A DNA stretch of 64,000 nucleotides, from positions 186,001-250,000 of the forward strand of contig NZ_JACHCR010000006.1 of assembly GCF_014205845.1 (NCBI RefSeq), read 5' to 3'. The notes under the pieces are model-generated. The model worked only from the letters and a program-made list of their open reading frames with translations. It was not told where the DNA came from and searched no databases. The translations under genes were made by a program, and so were the position numbers. Of this stretch, positions 26,001 to 35,173 are shown in pieces (positions within the stretch are counted from its first letter, which is position 1; each line of letters begins with the position of its first letter). The DNA is from Mucilaginibacter cryoferens. Its GTDB lineage: Bacteria; Bacteroidota; Bacteroidia; Sphingobacteriales; Sphingobacteriaceae.

Positions 26001-26257
26001 GTACCGACTATTTTATAAGGGATGGCAGCTTTATTAAATTAAAGAATGTAACACTGGGTTACGATTTGCCAGACAGATGGATAAAACCCTTAGGGCTTAG
26101 GCGTGTAAATGTTTATTTAATGGGCGATAATCTTGCCATTTGGAAAAAAGCGAAAGATATAGCTGATCCGGAATTGGTTGACCCTACAACAGGTTCGTCT
26201 AACGTGATTTACCCAACTGCGGCAAAATACACACTGGGTTTAAATATTGATCTGTAG
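23069..26257 (+). CDS. SusC-like TonB-linked outer membrane transporter
   Basis: 1062 residues. A signal peptide (ending NPVYGQ) precedes a carboxypeptidase regulatory-like domain (about 30-110, VQGQVKDTDGKAVVGATISE). The plug (about 115-245) has LKDASAAAIYGARGGNGVII, the SusC signature, and a 22-strand-type barrel fills the rest. With SusD it imports oligosaccharides or peptides released at the surface. It is the first gene of a four-gene operon closed by the terminator at 29569. The substrate is not readable from sequence; the arabinofuranosidase genes just downstream on the opposite strand suggest an arabinose-containing glycan. Confidence 0.93.
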   Translation: MRKLILYLMLCCMFCSLLNPVYGQTAAFTVQGQVKDTDGKAVVGATISEKGLPGNGTITNIDGRFTLKLKGNSSTIFISLIGYKRLETKVTENSTTFTLHQDEQALNDVVIVGYQSQNRREVTAAISSLKGKDIADIPEASFDQMLQGRLPGVSVLSSTGEVGSKPNIVIRGSTNVDFGNANGGNSGPLYIIDGVIFDVNAIGTAYGNNNPLSLINPSDIESIDVLKDASAAAIYGARGGNGVIIVKTKQAKRGKPQVSISTYAGVTTAPNLIKVTTGAAERALKLKLLEEQLGYSNIQSGVIPRALTDSLNPAFNNDVDWQGLLIRKKTVVNSQSASVAGYAGTTSYRLSVNHYNEQGILNGYGLDKITPHLNLTIQPFKKMSVTVDLLMSSERQSHGVGGAGAYLFTAWNFPSSFLQLSPEQVAVYSGKQHYYDDNRTFTIVGSVHVTDTLAKNLTINSTYGSTNYTDKYDYFSPQILNGTLNTAYSNTSTSPSWSFENFLQYTKEIGKHRFILAAGAALYSYENTYNYASAAGINISGIYTVQTVPAGTNLNAQTSYARKTTESYYARFNYDYSGKYLFTASFRRDATSIYSPQYRWATFPAMAAGWIASDESFFSPLKKVVNFLKFRASYGIDGKDPGQWYSKFQTLSTDASRYVGTNGTITPNGYLGGISSTYNGTTIVSPFPYYNNYLSGGVKSSNSVRWEKDHQIDIGGDMELFNSRVNVTVDWYQKDAKDVFFYNVPAQATSGYQYYSGNYVDIRNQGLEFATNINVLGPRSPFKWNFNFNISINKNLVTKLPNDNRDFLFGDSWFYKTLTLGEPLFSYRVFHTNGVYATDAQVPVDPVTGKKETYYGVPLQAGDPKYVDVNGDYNITNDDKYIAGNPNPKYTGGFGSTFNYKRITLSFFASYVAGRKILNGALSDALNGTRAIGGWGSIAGVATYTGTLNQFWQASGDQTTYARLVYPNGSQTDPWNIGTDYFIRDGSFIKLKNVTLGYDLPDRWIKPLGLRRVNVYLMGDNLAIWKKAKDIADPELVDPTTGSSNVIYPTAAKYTLGLNIDL

Positions 26258-26301
26258 GCTTGATTTAAATTAAAACATTAAAAAATTAAACAACCAGAAA
26301 A

Positions 26302-27804
26302 ATGAAAGCTAAAAATCAAATCATATATATAACAGCAATAGTGTTGTTATTTACTTCCTGTAAAAAGTTTCTCGATCAAACCCCGGTAAGTACACCAACC
26401 GACGAAACCACCTGGAAAACAGAAGGGGATGCCAACGCGGGCGTTGCTGCCAGCTACTCGTTATTGAGGGCCGCCTACAACGCGTCTATCGCTTATTATA
26501 GTTATGGCGATCTGATATCGGGCGAATTTACAAGCGCCGAAGATGCATCCTTTAAAAACGTGCTCAATATACAATGGGGAGCAGCGGTGCAGGCGTCATT
26601 TACGTACGATCCGCTTTTAAAGCTGCGGACATACACTCCTTTTTACACTACCGTAGCACAAAGTAACCGCAGTTTAAGCTACATAGCAGCAATGCCCGTA
26701 ACGGCCTTTACAGGCGATAATACTACCGCCCAAACAGCCGCCAAAAACCGTTACCTGGGCGAAGCTTATTTTACAAGAGCATTTACTTATTTTACCATGT
26801 GCCGCGTTTGGGGCGATGTGCCATTAGTTTTAGAAAATACAGATGCTACAGTTACGCAGCAATACGCCAGATCGCCACAGGCCACGGTTTTAAAACAGGC
26901 CATTGCCGATGTAACCAAGGCTACGCAATATTTAAACTGGAAGGATAATACCTCAACAGACAGAGCCGTACGTGCCGACAAGGGGGCCGCTTATGCCTTA
27001 CTTGCGCATATTTATTCCTGGATGGGCGATTATGACAGCTGTAATGCCGCTTGCGATGCCGTTATAAATTCGGGCTCATACACGTTAATGAGCGCCGCAA
27101 ACTTTATGGATATCTATAAAGGCCAATCGCAGGAGAGTATTTTTGAAATTGCCCAGAATACCATAGGCGAAAGCAACGATGCAAACGCGTATTACTCGCT
27201 TTCTGGTTCTACACTCACAACCCCGTATAATCAACGTACTGTACCTGCATGGGTAATTGATGATGGTAAAATAAACACTCTGTATACCGATACCAATGAT
27301 GTGCGGTTAAAGAAAGCGTTTGTTCGTATTTCAAGTGGTAGTACTGCTTTTTATGAATGCGTTAAATACACCAATATTCAAAATGTAAATGGCAATGCTA
27401 ATTACCAGGTATCCTTAAACAACATCATCATTTTCAGGCTGGCAGATATTGAACTGCTGAAGGCCGAAGCGCTTTGTGCAAAGTCGGCCCCCGATTATGG
27501 TACCGCATTATCTCTTGTAAACAAAGTTCGTGCTGCCCGTAATGTAGCTGCAATTACCGGCGTAACAGGTACAGATCTCCTGCAAACAGTGAGTGACGAG
27601 CGCGGACGGGAATTGTTTTTAGAGGGACATCGCTTTTACGACCTGGTACGCCTGGAAAGAAACAACCACCAACAACAGTTTGATAATATTTCGCAGGGCG
27701 AATTTGCTGCCGGTAAATACTACTGGCCTCTTGACCCTACACTGTTTATTAACAATGCCAAGCTTACGCAAACAACTTTTTGGGTAGGTAAGGTGATGAA
27801 TTAA
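26302..27804 (+). CDS. SusD-like surface lipoprotein (RagB/SusD family)
   Basis: 500 residues. The lipoprotein signal is LLFTSCKKFLDQTPVS, with the lipidated Cys at about residue 20. TPR-like helices are seen in NRYLGEAYFTRAFTYFTMCR and ADKGAAYALLAHIYSWMGDY. The C-terminal family sequence DERGRELFLEGHRFYDLVRL is conserved. It caps the SusC barrel and binds substrate. It starts 44 bases after SusC. Confidence 0.93.
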   Translation: MKAKNQIIYITAIVLLFTSCKKFLDQTPVSTPTDETTWKTEGDANAGVAASYSLLRAAYNASIAYYSYGDLISGEFTSAEDASFKNVLNIQWGAAVQASFTYDPLLKLRTYTPFYTTVAQSNRSLSYIAAMPVTAFTGDNTTAQTAAKNRYLGEAYFTRAFTYFTMCRVWGDVPLVLENTDATVTQQYARSPQATVLKQAIADVTKATQYLNWKDNTSTDRAVRADKGAAYALLAHIYSWMGDYDSCNAACDAVINSGSYTLMSAANFMDIYKGQSQESIFEIAQNTIGESNDANAYYSLSGSTLTTPYNQRTVPAWVIDDGKINTLYTDTNDVRLKKAFVRISSGSTAFYECVKYTNIQNVNGNANYQVSLNNIIIFRLADIELLKAEALCAKSAPDYGTALSLVNKVRAARNVAAITGVTGTDLLQTVSDERGRELFLEGHRFYDLVRLERNNHQQQFDNISQGEFAAGKYYWPLDPTLFINNAKLTQTTFWVGKVMN

Positions 27805-27833
27805 TATCGAAGTAAAATTAAAAGACAAACAAC

Positions 27834-28532
27834 ATGAAACACGCTAATAAAAATATTATCCTGATCATTCTTGCACTTTTTATGGCCTGCGGTATTACAG
27901 CCTGTAAAAAGAACGGATACCTTACAGATGGTGGGGTTAACAAGGCTTATACCTCATTTTCTACTTATGATTATCTGAAAAATAACCAATATCATCAGTT
28001 TGATACCGTGCTGATGCTGATAGATCATTACCAGTTAAAGGGCACGGTAAACAGCGCCAAAACTTTTTTTGCATTTACAGATATGTCTGTTAATGCGTTG
28101 ATGAAAGCCATTAAAGTGCGCACGGTTGATTCAGATGGGGATACCGTTTTGAGTGCAATGACATCGTTGAATCAATTGACAGATTCTGTAAGTGCAAAGC
28201 TATTTACACAATATATGTTCAATAAAGCGATAACGTTGGATGATGCTACACTTAATTCTGTACTGTACACCAATGAGGTTGGTTCTGCCGCACCATCTGC
28301 TATAAAAAAGCTAAGTACTGGTGTGCCGGTTTACCTTACCAACAGCGCGCCCACTTTTACTTATTTCACCCTGGAGTATGTTAAAGTGAATGGGGTAATT
28401 GATGGCTCGCCGGGAGCGCCTGCCAATGATCCTATCGATCTTATTTTGCAATGCCAAACAACCGGCATCCAAACAAGTTCGGGAACAACCCTGCATGTGC
28501 TCACCAATAACGCGGCACTTAATAAATTATAG
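27834..28532 (+). CDS. Fasciclin-like surface lipoprotein
   Basis: 232 residues. The lipobox is GITACKKNG. The remainder follows the fasciclin (FAS1) pattern: YHQFDTVLMLIDHYQLKGTV, then KTFFAFTDMSVNALMKAI, and a late strand with LHVLTNNAAL. Such lipoproteins often occupy the SusE/F position in SusCD operons and may bind glycan or partner protein at the surface. The FAS1 call is moderately sure; the ligand is unknown. Confidence 0.7.
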   Translation: MKHANKNIILIILALFMACGITACKKNGYLTDGGVNKAYTSFSTYDYLKNNQYHQFDTVLMLIDHYQLKGTVNSAKTFFAFTDMSVNALMKAIKVRTVDSDGDTVLSAMTSLNQLTDSVSAKLFTQYMFNKAITLDDATLNSVLYTNEVGSAAPSAIKKLSTGVPVYLTNSAPTFTYFTLEYVKVNGVIDGSPGAPANDPIDLILQCQTTGIQTSSGTTLHVLTNNAALNKL

Positions 28533-28565
28533 GATCTGTATACTTTATATTAAAACCAAAGCATT

Positions 28566-29546
28566 ATGTTTAAAAATAAAAATTCATTGCTGGCGTCGCT
28601 TTTTTTAGCGCTTACGCTGCTGGCAATATACGGTTGCCAAAAAGTGCCAAAAGGCTTTATAAGCGATAATATTTTTTATGCCATTAATCCATTTGTTGTT
28701 TCGCAGGGTATTACAACGGTTTCAACCGGTTTAGTAATTGATGGCTCAACCACCCCGTTAAATGTTAAGTTATTGGCTGTGCGCGATATGGCTACGGGTA
28801 AAGATGCATCGGGCATATTGTTAAAGCTGGATACTATACGCGTATTTAAAGGCAATGTTGACTATAACGATTCGACAGTAGCCTTATTGAACCAAAAACT
28901 TAAGGATAGCACTCTTGCGCCGTTTAGCATCAACAGCATAGGAGGCAGGCTGCAGTTTACGCAAGCCACTAAATTTGTACCCCTGGGTAATTATAATTTC
29001 GATATTCAGGTATCTAACATACGCGGCACAAAAACGCTGACCAATGCATGTAAAATAACGGTTCAGGGAGCATCACCAGATACTTTAACTTACCTGGCTT
29101 ACAATCACTCTGACAGTAAATTTACAGCATTTGTTGGGCAGCCCGCTTCACTTTTAGATTTGAAGATAACCCATAATCCGGCAGGACCGGATAAGATCAT
29201 TTATGTATGGAAGGATAAAAAAGGTCAATACTTTAATCCGTCAAAAGGCGAAATAACAGGTCGGCCGTTACGCCCCAACTGGGCCGATTGGGACCCATAT
29301 TACCCGGTGGCTAAAACAGATACATCTTTAGAGTATGGTTACCCGGCGGGTGTACCGCAAATGCCTATTTTTAACGAAGCTAAAGGTTATTCGGGCTTCG
29401 GTACAGGCATTAGTTACTATAGTATCGCTGGCGCCCATACTGATATTGGGTTTAATGCAAATACTACATTTACTATCAACTATAATTTAACCAAAGGCAC
29501 CTTTGTAGTAGTTGTTACCGTGAAGGATGTTGTAAGGGTTCCTTAA
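28566..29546 (+). CDS. DUF5007-like surface lipoprotein
   Basis: 326 residues. The lipobox is IYGCQKVPKG, with the lipidated Cys at about residue 24. The mature part is beta-rich, with VVSQGITTVSTGLVIDGSTT at the start. A central KIIYVWKDKKGQYFNPSKGE segment is followed by a Trp/Pro-rich RPNWADWDPYYP patch that could bind sugar. It resembles DUF5007 proteins that end SusCD operons. It is the last gene before the terminator at 29569. Confidence 0.6.
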   Translation: MFKNKNSLLASLFLALTLLAIYGCQKVPKGFISDNIFYAINPFVVSQGITTVSTGLVIDGSTTPLNVKLLAVRDMATGKDASGILLKLDTIRVFKGNVDYNDSTVALLNQKLKDSTLAPFSINSIGGRLQFTQATKFVPLGNYNFDIQVSNIRGTKTLTNACKITVQGASPDTLTYLAYNHSDSKFTAFVGQPASLLDLKITHNPAGPDKIIYVWKDKKGQYFNPSKGEITGRPLRPNWADWDPYYPVAKTDTSLEYGYPAGVPQMPIFNEAKGYSGFGTGISYYSIAGAHTDIGFNANTTFTINYNLTKGTFVVVVTVKDVVRVP

Positions 29547-29568
29547 CAGTTTAATCAGATACGGTTTG

Positions 29569-29619
29569 ATCCCGGAGCGCTACATGTTTTAACAACATAT
29601 AGCGCTCCGGGATTTTTTG
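29569..29619 (+). terminator. Strong rho-independent terminator of the SusCD operon
   Basis: A perfect 14-base-pair stem, ATCCCGGAGCGCTA and TAGCGCTCCGGGAT, with a 17-base loop is followed directly by TTTTTTG. It is 22 bases past the stop of the last operon gene. Confidence 0.95.
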
Positions 29620-30039
29620 TTGATGTTTTATGAGGATAACAGCTTTTGCACTTATAGCTATTGGCTTAAGTTTAGAGCAATGGGATCTGTTTTACACGCG
29701 GAACGCAATAAATAGTCAATTGCGAATTGTAAAATTCGGGGACTCTGAAGGGAGTATAAAGTACTAGAAAAGTTTGTCATGCTGAGGTACGAAGCATCTA
29801 TTCGCAGACTATGCAGAACGAGTAGGGATGGTGTAGAATAGATTCTTCGTGCCTCAGAATGACAAGTAGTTTTTAAACTTGTTACGGGTAGGAACGAAGC
29901 AATCTCTATGCTGTACAGCGCAGATTTGCACGTCGGTATACATTTTACTAAAATACGCGGCCTTAAAATATTCATCTGCTCATGCCAATTGAATGAATTG
30001 TCAGCGGTGAAGTAGTTTTAAATATAAAATGCTTAAAAC
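29620..30039. other. Intergenic region with repeat elements
   Basis: About 420 bases between two convergent operons, bounded by terminators. It holds the inverted repeat element at 29774-29865 and a partial related sequence near 29883-29910. A 105-residue frame across it on the minus strand is a product of the repeat and is not supported as a gene. Confidence 0.6.
29774..29865. repeat. Dispersed inverted-repeat (MITE/REP-like) element
   Basis: Two 30-base arms (29774-29803 and 29836-29865) are inverted copies differing at three positions. The left arm begins TTGTCATGCTGAGGTACGAA and the right arm, read in reverse complement, begins TTGTCATTCTGAGGCACGAA. The loop is 32 bases. This sequence type recurs between genes in many Bacteroidota genomes. 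A related fragment (GGAACGAAGCAATCTC) follows at 29892-29907. Confidence 0.8.
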
Positions 30040-30070
30040 AGAAAAACCCGGCACGCAAGGCCAGGTTTTT
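30040..30070 (-). terminator. Terminator of the GH146-GH127 operon
   Basis: On the minus strand AAAACCTGGC pairs with GCCGGGTTTT (10 base pairs, one G-T) across CTTGCGT, followed by TTCTG. It is 26 bases beyond the GH127 stop at 30096. It is near-symmetrical and may work in both directions. Confidence 0.8.
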
Positions 30071-30095
30071 CTATTTTAAGAGTTTAAAAGGCCGG

Positions 30096-32498
30096 TTATT
30101 TAACAGCCCACTCATGTATCCCTGTAGAGTTATCAACAGGTAATTGAATTTCCATTTTTAAAGCTGTAGTATTTACAGGCTCAAAGGTTACGGTGTTAAA
30201 ATTATCCTTGCTTACAGTATAAGGCGAGGTGTTTTTTACAGGCACCCATTGTCCGTCTTTAAGGTAAAGTATTTTATAAGATACCGGTATGCGGCAGCCA
30301 CCCCAGGGGCCGTCATCGTACCAATAAACTTTAGATTCGCTTACGGTATGCGCTGCATTAAAATTGTATTGAACAAATTCGTTGGTGTTGTGTGCCGGCC
30401 ACCAGTGCAGGTAAGGGTAATTGGTATCGCCAGAACTGCTGGGCTCGTACTGGTCTTTAATGGCGCCGTACATGCGCACGTTTTTTAATGATGATGTTAC
30501 TGTACTTGTACTGGCAATAGTTGGCGCGGGTTTAGGGCTGGCAGCCGATGCTTCGTAAGGTACCCAAACCGTCATCTCGCTTGGGCCGCGGTTTGCCCAG
30601 GCGTAGTAGGGGATGGCTTTTACCTTTTGATCGGTTTCTATCAGTTTATCGCTGTTTAACTGCCTTTTGGTACTCTTGCCTTCAATACTTATTACATCTA
30701 CACCATTTAATAGGTCGGCTTTGTAATTGGCTTCGGCAATGGCATTTTTATCAACCAATATATTCTGCACAAGACTGTCGCGGTTATCCGGTCCTTCAAG
30801 GCAATAAACTATAGGGCCACGCTCAAATGCAAAGCGGCCTCTATCGTCTTTTACTTTATCGTTAGCCAAAACCTTCTCTGTTTCTAAAGGCAAAGCCAGG
30901 GAAACCTTGTCGCCTTTTTTCCAGTTGCGTTTTAAAACGGCGTAGCCTTTTTCGGTTACAAAGGAGGTTGCTTTACCATTCACGTATATAACAACCGGTA
31001 GCGGTGTTTTATCCATAAAACTATACAAATTGCCCGGAACCGGCTGTTGTTTTGCCCAGCCTGGTATACGTATCCTTAAAGTAAAGTCGGTGGTTTTTAC
31101 AGGATTAACAGTAATATCAACCAACCCTTTCCACGGATAATCTGTTTGCTGTACAATATTTACATTGCCCGAAGTAAGTTTAATGTTACTTGAGTTGCTC
31201 ATAAACAGGTTTACATATAGGTCGTTTTTGTTTTTGGCATAAACATAGCCCGGTAGCGATGGTAAAAAGCGCGTCATGTTACTGATGCAGCAGGCACAAC
31301 TAATCCAGGCGCTGCGCTGGTGCTGAAACATAGAAGCAAGCGGATTAGGATAAAAAAAGCGATCTCCGCTTAACGATACGCCCGATAGCAGGCCGTTATA
31401 AAGCGTTCTTTCCAGTACATCAATATATTTAGAGTCGCCATGTAATAAAAACATGCGGTTGTTCCAGTACACATTACCAATAGCCGCGCAGGTTTCTGCA
31501 TAGGCCGACATGTTGGGCAGCTGGTAAGCATCTCCAAAAGCTTCGCCGGCTCCGGTTGCACCAATACCGCCTGTAATGTATAGCTTTTTGTTAACCACAT
31601 CGCTCCAGATATCATCAATGGCATTTAAATATTTAGTATCGCCGGTTAGCGCTGCAATATCTGCCATACCGGTGTACATATAGGCCGCACGTACGGCGTG
31701 GCCTTCGGCCTCGTGCTGGTCAACTACTTTTTTATTGGCCTGGTTGTAGACATCCCCTTTTGGTCCGCGTACATCTAAAAAGAATTTAGCCAGATCAAGG
31801 TATTGCTTGTTGCCGGTAACCCGGTACATTTTTGATAAACCAATCTCCACTATCTGGTGGCCCGGATACTCTTCTATTTTACCTGGTCCGAAGGTTTTTA
31901 CCAGTAGATCGGCATTTTTTATGGCGATGTTAAGCAGGGTACGTTTGCCTGTAGCCTGGTAATGTGCAACAGCGGCCTCATATAAGTGCCCGCAATCGTA
32001 CAATTCGTGACTTAATATCTCTTCATTTACCCAACGTTTGTCGCCTATCCATTCGTGTGGTTTTTTAGCATGCACCGTGCGGAAGGTATACAGGTACCCA
32101 TCCGGCTCCTGCGCCGCGCCAATAATACCTATAAGCGTATCTATATATCTATCCAGCTTTGGGTTCTTTTTGTTTTGCATGGCGTATGATGCCCCCTCAA
32201 TAGCCTTATAAACATCCGTATCATCAAACGGAAATTCGCTTAGTTTATCGCCATCCAACTGCTTGCCTGCGCGCAAAAAATTATCCATACGGCCATTTTT
32301 TTTGCATTGCGCAAGTACGTAGGGGATAGTTACATTAGCATTAACTTCCATTTTGGGTTCCCAAAACTTATCGTTTACATGTACGCTGGTAAATGCCACC
32401 GGTTGTATGGGGTAATCCTTTTGCTGCCCAAACACCATGCTGCTTATCGCTATCATTGATAATAGCAAACCAGCTGCTTTTCCTTTTTTTATCATCAT
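30096..32498 (-). CDS. Beta-L-arabinofuranosidase, GH127 family
   Basis: 800 residues with a signal peptide (ending SSMVFGQ). The alpha/alpha barrel (about 35-440) carries the Zn/Cys site: YAETCAAIGN gives the Glu and first Cys, and SCACCISNMTRFLP gives the catalytic nucleophile Cys and its neighbour. Two beta domains follow. The C-terminal part (about 680-800) resembles a discoidin-like module (VRMYGAIKDQYEPSSSGD). The type enzyme HypBA1 frees L-arabinose from hydroxyproline-linked beta-L-arabinofuranosides of extensins. It follows the GH146 gene by 20 bases, so both are made together. Confidence 0.85.
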   Translation of the reverse strand: MMIKKGKAAGLLLSMIAISSMVFGQQKDYPIQPVAFTSVHVNDKFWEPKMEVNANVTIPYVLAQCKKNGRMDNFLRAGKQLDGDKLSEFPFDDTDVYKAIEGASYAMQNKKNPKLDRYIDTLIGIIGAAQEPDGYLYTFRTVHAKKPHEWIGDKRWVNEEILSHELYDCGHLYEAAVAHYQATGKRTLLNIAIKNADLLVKTFGPGKIEEYPGHQIVEIGLSKMYRVTGNKQYLDLAKFFLDVRGPKGDVYNQANKKVVDQHEAEGHAVRAAYMYTGMADIAALTGDTKYLNAIDDIWSDVVNKKLYITGGIGATGAGEAFGDAYQLPNMSAYAETCAAIGNVYWNNRMFLLHGDSKYIDVLERTLYNGLLSGVSLSGDRFFYPNPLASMFQHQRSAWISCACCISNMTRFLPSLPGYVYAKNKNDLYVNLFMSNSSNIKLTSGNVNIVQQTDYPWKGLVDITVNPVKTTDFTLRIRIPGWAKQQPVPGNLYSFMDKTPLPVVIYVNGKATSFVTEKGYAVLKRNWKKGDKVSLALPLETEKVLANDKVKDDRGRFAFERGPIVYCLEGPDNRDSLVQNILVDKNAIAEANYKADLLNGVDVISIEGKSTKRQLNSDKLIETDQKVKAIPYYAWANRGPSEMTVWVPYEASAASPKPAPTIASTSTVTSSLKNVRMYGAIKDQYEPSSSGDTNYPYLHWWPAHNTNEFVQYNFNAAHTVSESKVYWYDDGPWGGCRIPVSYKILYLKDGQWVPVKNTSPYTVSKDNFNTVTFEPVNTTALKMEIQLPVDNSTGIHEWAVK

Positions 32499-32518
32499 AT
32501 AGTTTCTTGTATTATTTA

Positions 32519-34888
32519 TTAGTTTTTTACCACGCGGCTGCCGTAAACAGGGCCGGCACTGTTATCTTTTTTGGGTAATAATTTAACGGTTACTTTTTGC
32601 TTGCCTTTGGTTAGCTCTATAGGTATAACGTAACTGATATCATAAAAGCGACTTTCCTTATACTGGTTCAAATCTTCGGTAGATAGTTTAATGCCATCTA
32701 TCAGAATGTCGAAGGTACGACCCCGGTTATCCATACCCCAATAGGTATTAATGAGGGTGTTTTGACTGTTGGCATCAACTTTCATTTCGTATTGCAAATA
32801 CCCCCCGTTTTCGGTAGACCGCCATTTTTTCTGATGATCTTCTCCGGTGATAGCGTTTTCTCCACCAAAATTATGGTCGCGTTCGGGTTGCATTTCGCCT
32901 ATGCGCAAAATATCTGTGGTACGTGCTTCCAGTTCCTGTTGCATTTTTCTTTGCTCATCATATGCTTTTTGCTGCACCGCCCATGATTGAGGAGTAAACA
33001 CATCCCAATAAACAGAATAATATTCGTTTTTGGTTTCATTAAAGGGAATTAGCTTAACCCCGGTTGGTTTGGCAATATCGGTAGCATCAAAGCTTAGTTG
33101 CTTTTTATCAATCATTTGCAGCCATTTGTTTGGGTCGGTTTCGCTAGTTACAAATACGGGTACACCTTTAAGCGGGTCGGGTTCGGTATTGCCTAAAACG
33201 CCAGCCAATAAAACCGGGCCGTAAAATACCGCGCGTCTGTTGGCGTTATCTGGCATGGCTTCGGTGTAAATATTCTCGGGCATGGTAAACTCAATTTTAT
33301 CATTGTTTTTCCATTTACGATTTAAAACCAGGTAGCCCTGTGCATCTGCTGTAACCTGTTGCTTTTTTCCGTTTATGCTGATGCTGGTAGTACCGGCCCA
33401 TTTAGGTTTACGCACCCTGATGGCCATGGTAAGGGATTTTAATGTTGTTACCGTAAGTGTAGTTTTATCACTTTGGGGCAGGTTGCTTTCTTGTTTTATG
33501 GATAGTCCTTTTTCTTTCCAGTTTAATACCGATGGTATAAACAAATTCACGTATAAGCTTCCGTCGGCACCTCTGAAGTAGATGCTTTCGTTATACTTCA
33601 CATGGTTTTCCATGCCCGAGCCAACGCAGCAGGTAAAGGTGTCAAAAGGGCTGCTATAGTCTTTTTTACCCCCCATTCGCAAGGGTACAAAGTAACACAT
33701 CATCCCGGTTTCGTGGTTTTGCGATGCCAGGATGTGGTTATACAGGGCCTTTTCATAATAATCCATTAACGCCGCCGAAGGCTCAACCGCAAATAAATGG
33801 CGGGTGAGTTTAAGCATGTTGTAGGTATTACAGGTCTCGGTTGTGTTTTCGGTAAGCTTATCGTTTAGTTTGTTGGGTTCGCTTAAATACTCATAATTAC
33901 TGTTGCCACCCGTGGCGTACGAATAATTATTTACAATTGTTTCCCAAAAAAAGTCGGCAATTGCCTTGTCTTTTTTATCGCCGTTAAGCTCATAACGCCT
34001 TGCGCTGGCAATTATTTTAGGTATTTGCGTGTTGGAGTGCTTACCGGGCAATATATCCTTCTTTTCGGCAAGGGGATCTAATATGCGTTTATCGTAAAAT
34101 TTATAAGATAGATCGAGGTATTTCTTGTCGCCGGTTATAGCGTATAAATTAACCAGGGTTTCTGCCATGCCACCGTATTCGCATAAAAGCATTTTTTGCA
34201 GTTTTTCGTCATCCAGGTTTTTAATGGTTTCTCCGGTCCAATCGGCCATGCCTTTACATATATGCAGGGCCTGCGTGCTGTTACTATACAAATAAGCATC
34301 CAACAACCCGGCCATTACCTTATGCACGGTGTACCATGGCGACCAGCCACCATTCAGATCGAAACCGCGCGAACGGATATCGCCTTTTGCTACTTCGGCC
34401 CAAACGGTATCTTCTTTTGGGATAGCGCCTACATAACCCGTTTTACGGGCAACCTGGCATTCACCTAATTCTTTAACTATGTGGTTCACCCGTTTTAAAA
34501 ATTCAGGGTCGCGGGTTGATGCGTAATGCATGGATATGGCCGAAAGATAATGACCAAGCGTGTGCCCGGCTAAGCCCGATGATTCCCAGCCTTCGTACAT
34601 TTTTCCCTTGGGCTTTAACCCCGAGTGGGAGCGGAAGCCGGATAAAAGCCTGTCGGGCTCTACAGATAACAGGTAAGCGGCATCAACCTGCATGGCCTGT
34701 TTAAACGGGCTGTTAAGTAATTGTACATCTTTTAAATCAAAAGTATAGGCTTTGATTTCGGTTTGAGGTTTTACTTTCAGGCGGGTCTCGTTCCACTCGG
34801 GCACGTATGATTGGGCCTGCGCTAATTCGGCTGTCATTAAACCTGCTATCAGGCACACATTTAATTTAAACCATTTATTTATAAGCAT
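32519..34888 (-). CDS. Beta-L-arabinofuranosidase-like enzyme, GH146 type
   Basis: 789 residues with a signal peptide (ending ELAQAQS). The barrel has HTLGHYLSAISMHYAST and the site residues NTTETCNTYNMLKLTRHLF and FDTFTCCVGSGMENH. These supply Glu and three Cys as in the GH127/GH146 clan. The beta domains after about residue 470 include a DUF4986-like region. A C-terminal jelly roll (about 680-789) has NTLINTYWGMDNRGRTFDIL. GH146 members from Bacteroides act on beta-L-arabinofuranose in pectic side chains. The gene is divergent from the DapA-family gene, with 285 bases between. Confidence 0.83.
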   Translation of the reverse strand: MLINKWFKLNVCLIAGLMTAELAQAQSYVPEWNETRLKVKPQTEIKAYTFDLKDVQLLNSPFKQAMQVDAAYLLSVEPDRLLSGFRSHSGLKPKGKMYEGWESSGLAGHTLGHYLSAISMHYASTRDPEFLKRVNHIVKELGECQVARKTGYVGAIPKEDTVWAEVAKGDIRSRGFDLNGGWSPWYTVHKVMAGLLDAYLYSNSTQALHICKGMADWTGETIKNLDDEKLQKMLLCEYGGMAETLVNLYAITGDKKYLDLSYKFYDKRILDPLAEKKDILPGKHSNTQIPKIIASARRYELNGDKKDKAIADFFWETIVNNYSYATGGNSNYEYLSEPNKLNDKLTENTTETCNTYNMLKLTRHLFAVEPSAALMDYYEKALYNHILASQNHETGMMCYFVPLRMGGKKDYSSPFDTFTCCVGSGMENHVKYNESIYFRGADGSLYVNLFIPSVLNWKEKGLSIKQESNLPQSDKTTLTVTTLKSLTMAIRVRKPKWAGTTSISINGKKQQVTADAQGYLVLNRKWKNNDKIEFTMPENIYTEAMPDNANRRAVFYGPVLLAGVLGNTEPDPLKGVPVFVTSETDPNKWLQMIDKKQLSFDATDIAKPTGVKLIPFNETKNEYYSVYWDVFTPQSWAVQQKAYDEQRKMQQELEARTTDILRIGEMQPERDHNFGGENAITGEDHQKKWRSTENGGYLQYEMKVDANSQNTLINTYWGMDNRGRTFDILIDGIKLSTEDLNQYKESRFYDISYVIPIELTKGKQKVTVKLLPKKDNSAGPVYGSRVVKN

Positions 34889-35149
34889 AATATTGGGGTT
34901 TGTATAACCATAAAATCATTTCATAAAATTACCGCTGTTGAACCAATAATTATGGATAGTAATTTGCAGGTGTTAACCGGATTTTAGCCCATTTAATAAG
35001 CTGTTGTTTTTAATAGCTACAATTAAAAGGTAATAAAGTAACTACAGATAATCAATACCTTATTATATAAGATAAGCCATTGTTTAGTAAATGTTAAAAT
35101 ACGGCTAATGATTGTTAATTTGTTAATTCAATAGGCTATGATTGAACTT

Positions 35150-35157
35150 TACTTTTG
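35150..35157 (+). promoter_or_regulatory. Candidate -7 box (TACTTTTG) for the DapA-family gene
   Basis: Exact fit to TANNTTTG, 17 bases before the ATG at 35174, which would leave a very short leader. No TTG lies at the usual 19-21 bases upstream, so support is limited. Confidence 0.35.
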
Positions 35158-35173
35158 GTAAAAATAAATAACA

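Noticed and set aside
29658..29975. 105-residue minus-strand frame across the intergenic repeats
   Set aside because: It is produced by the inverted-repeat element between two terminators and has no promoter or family match.
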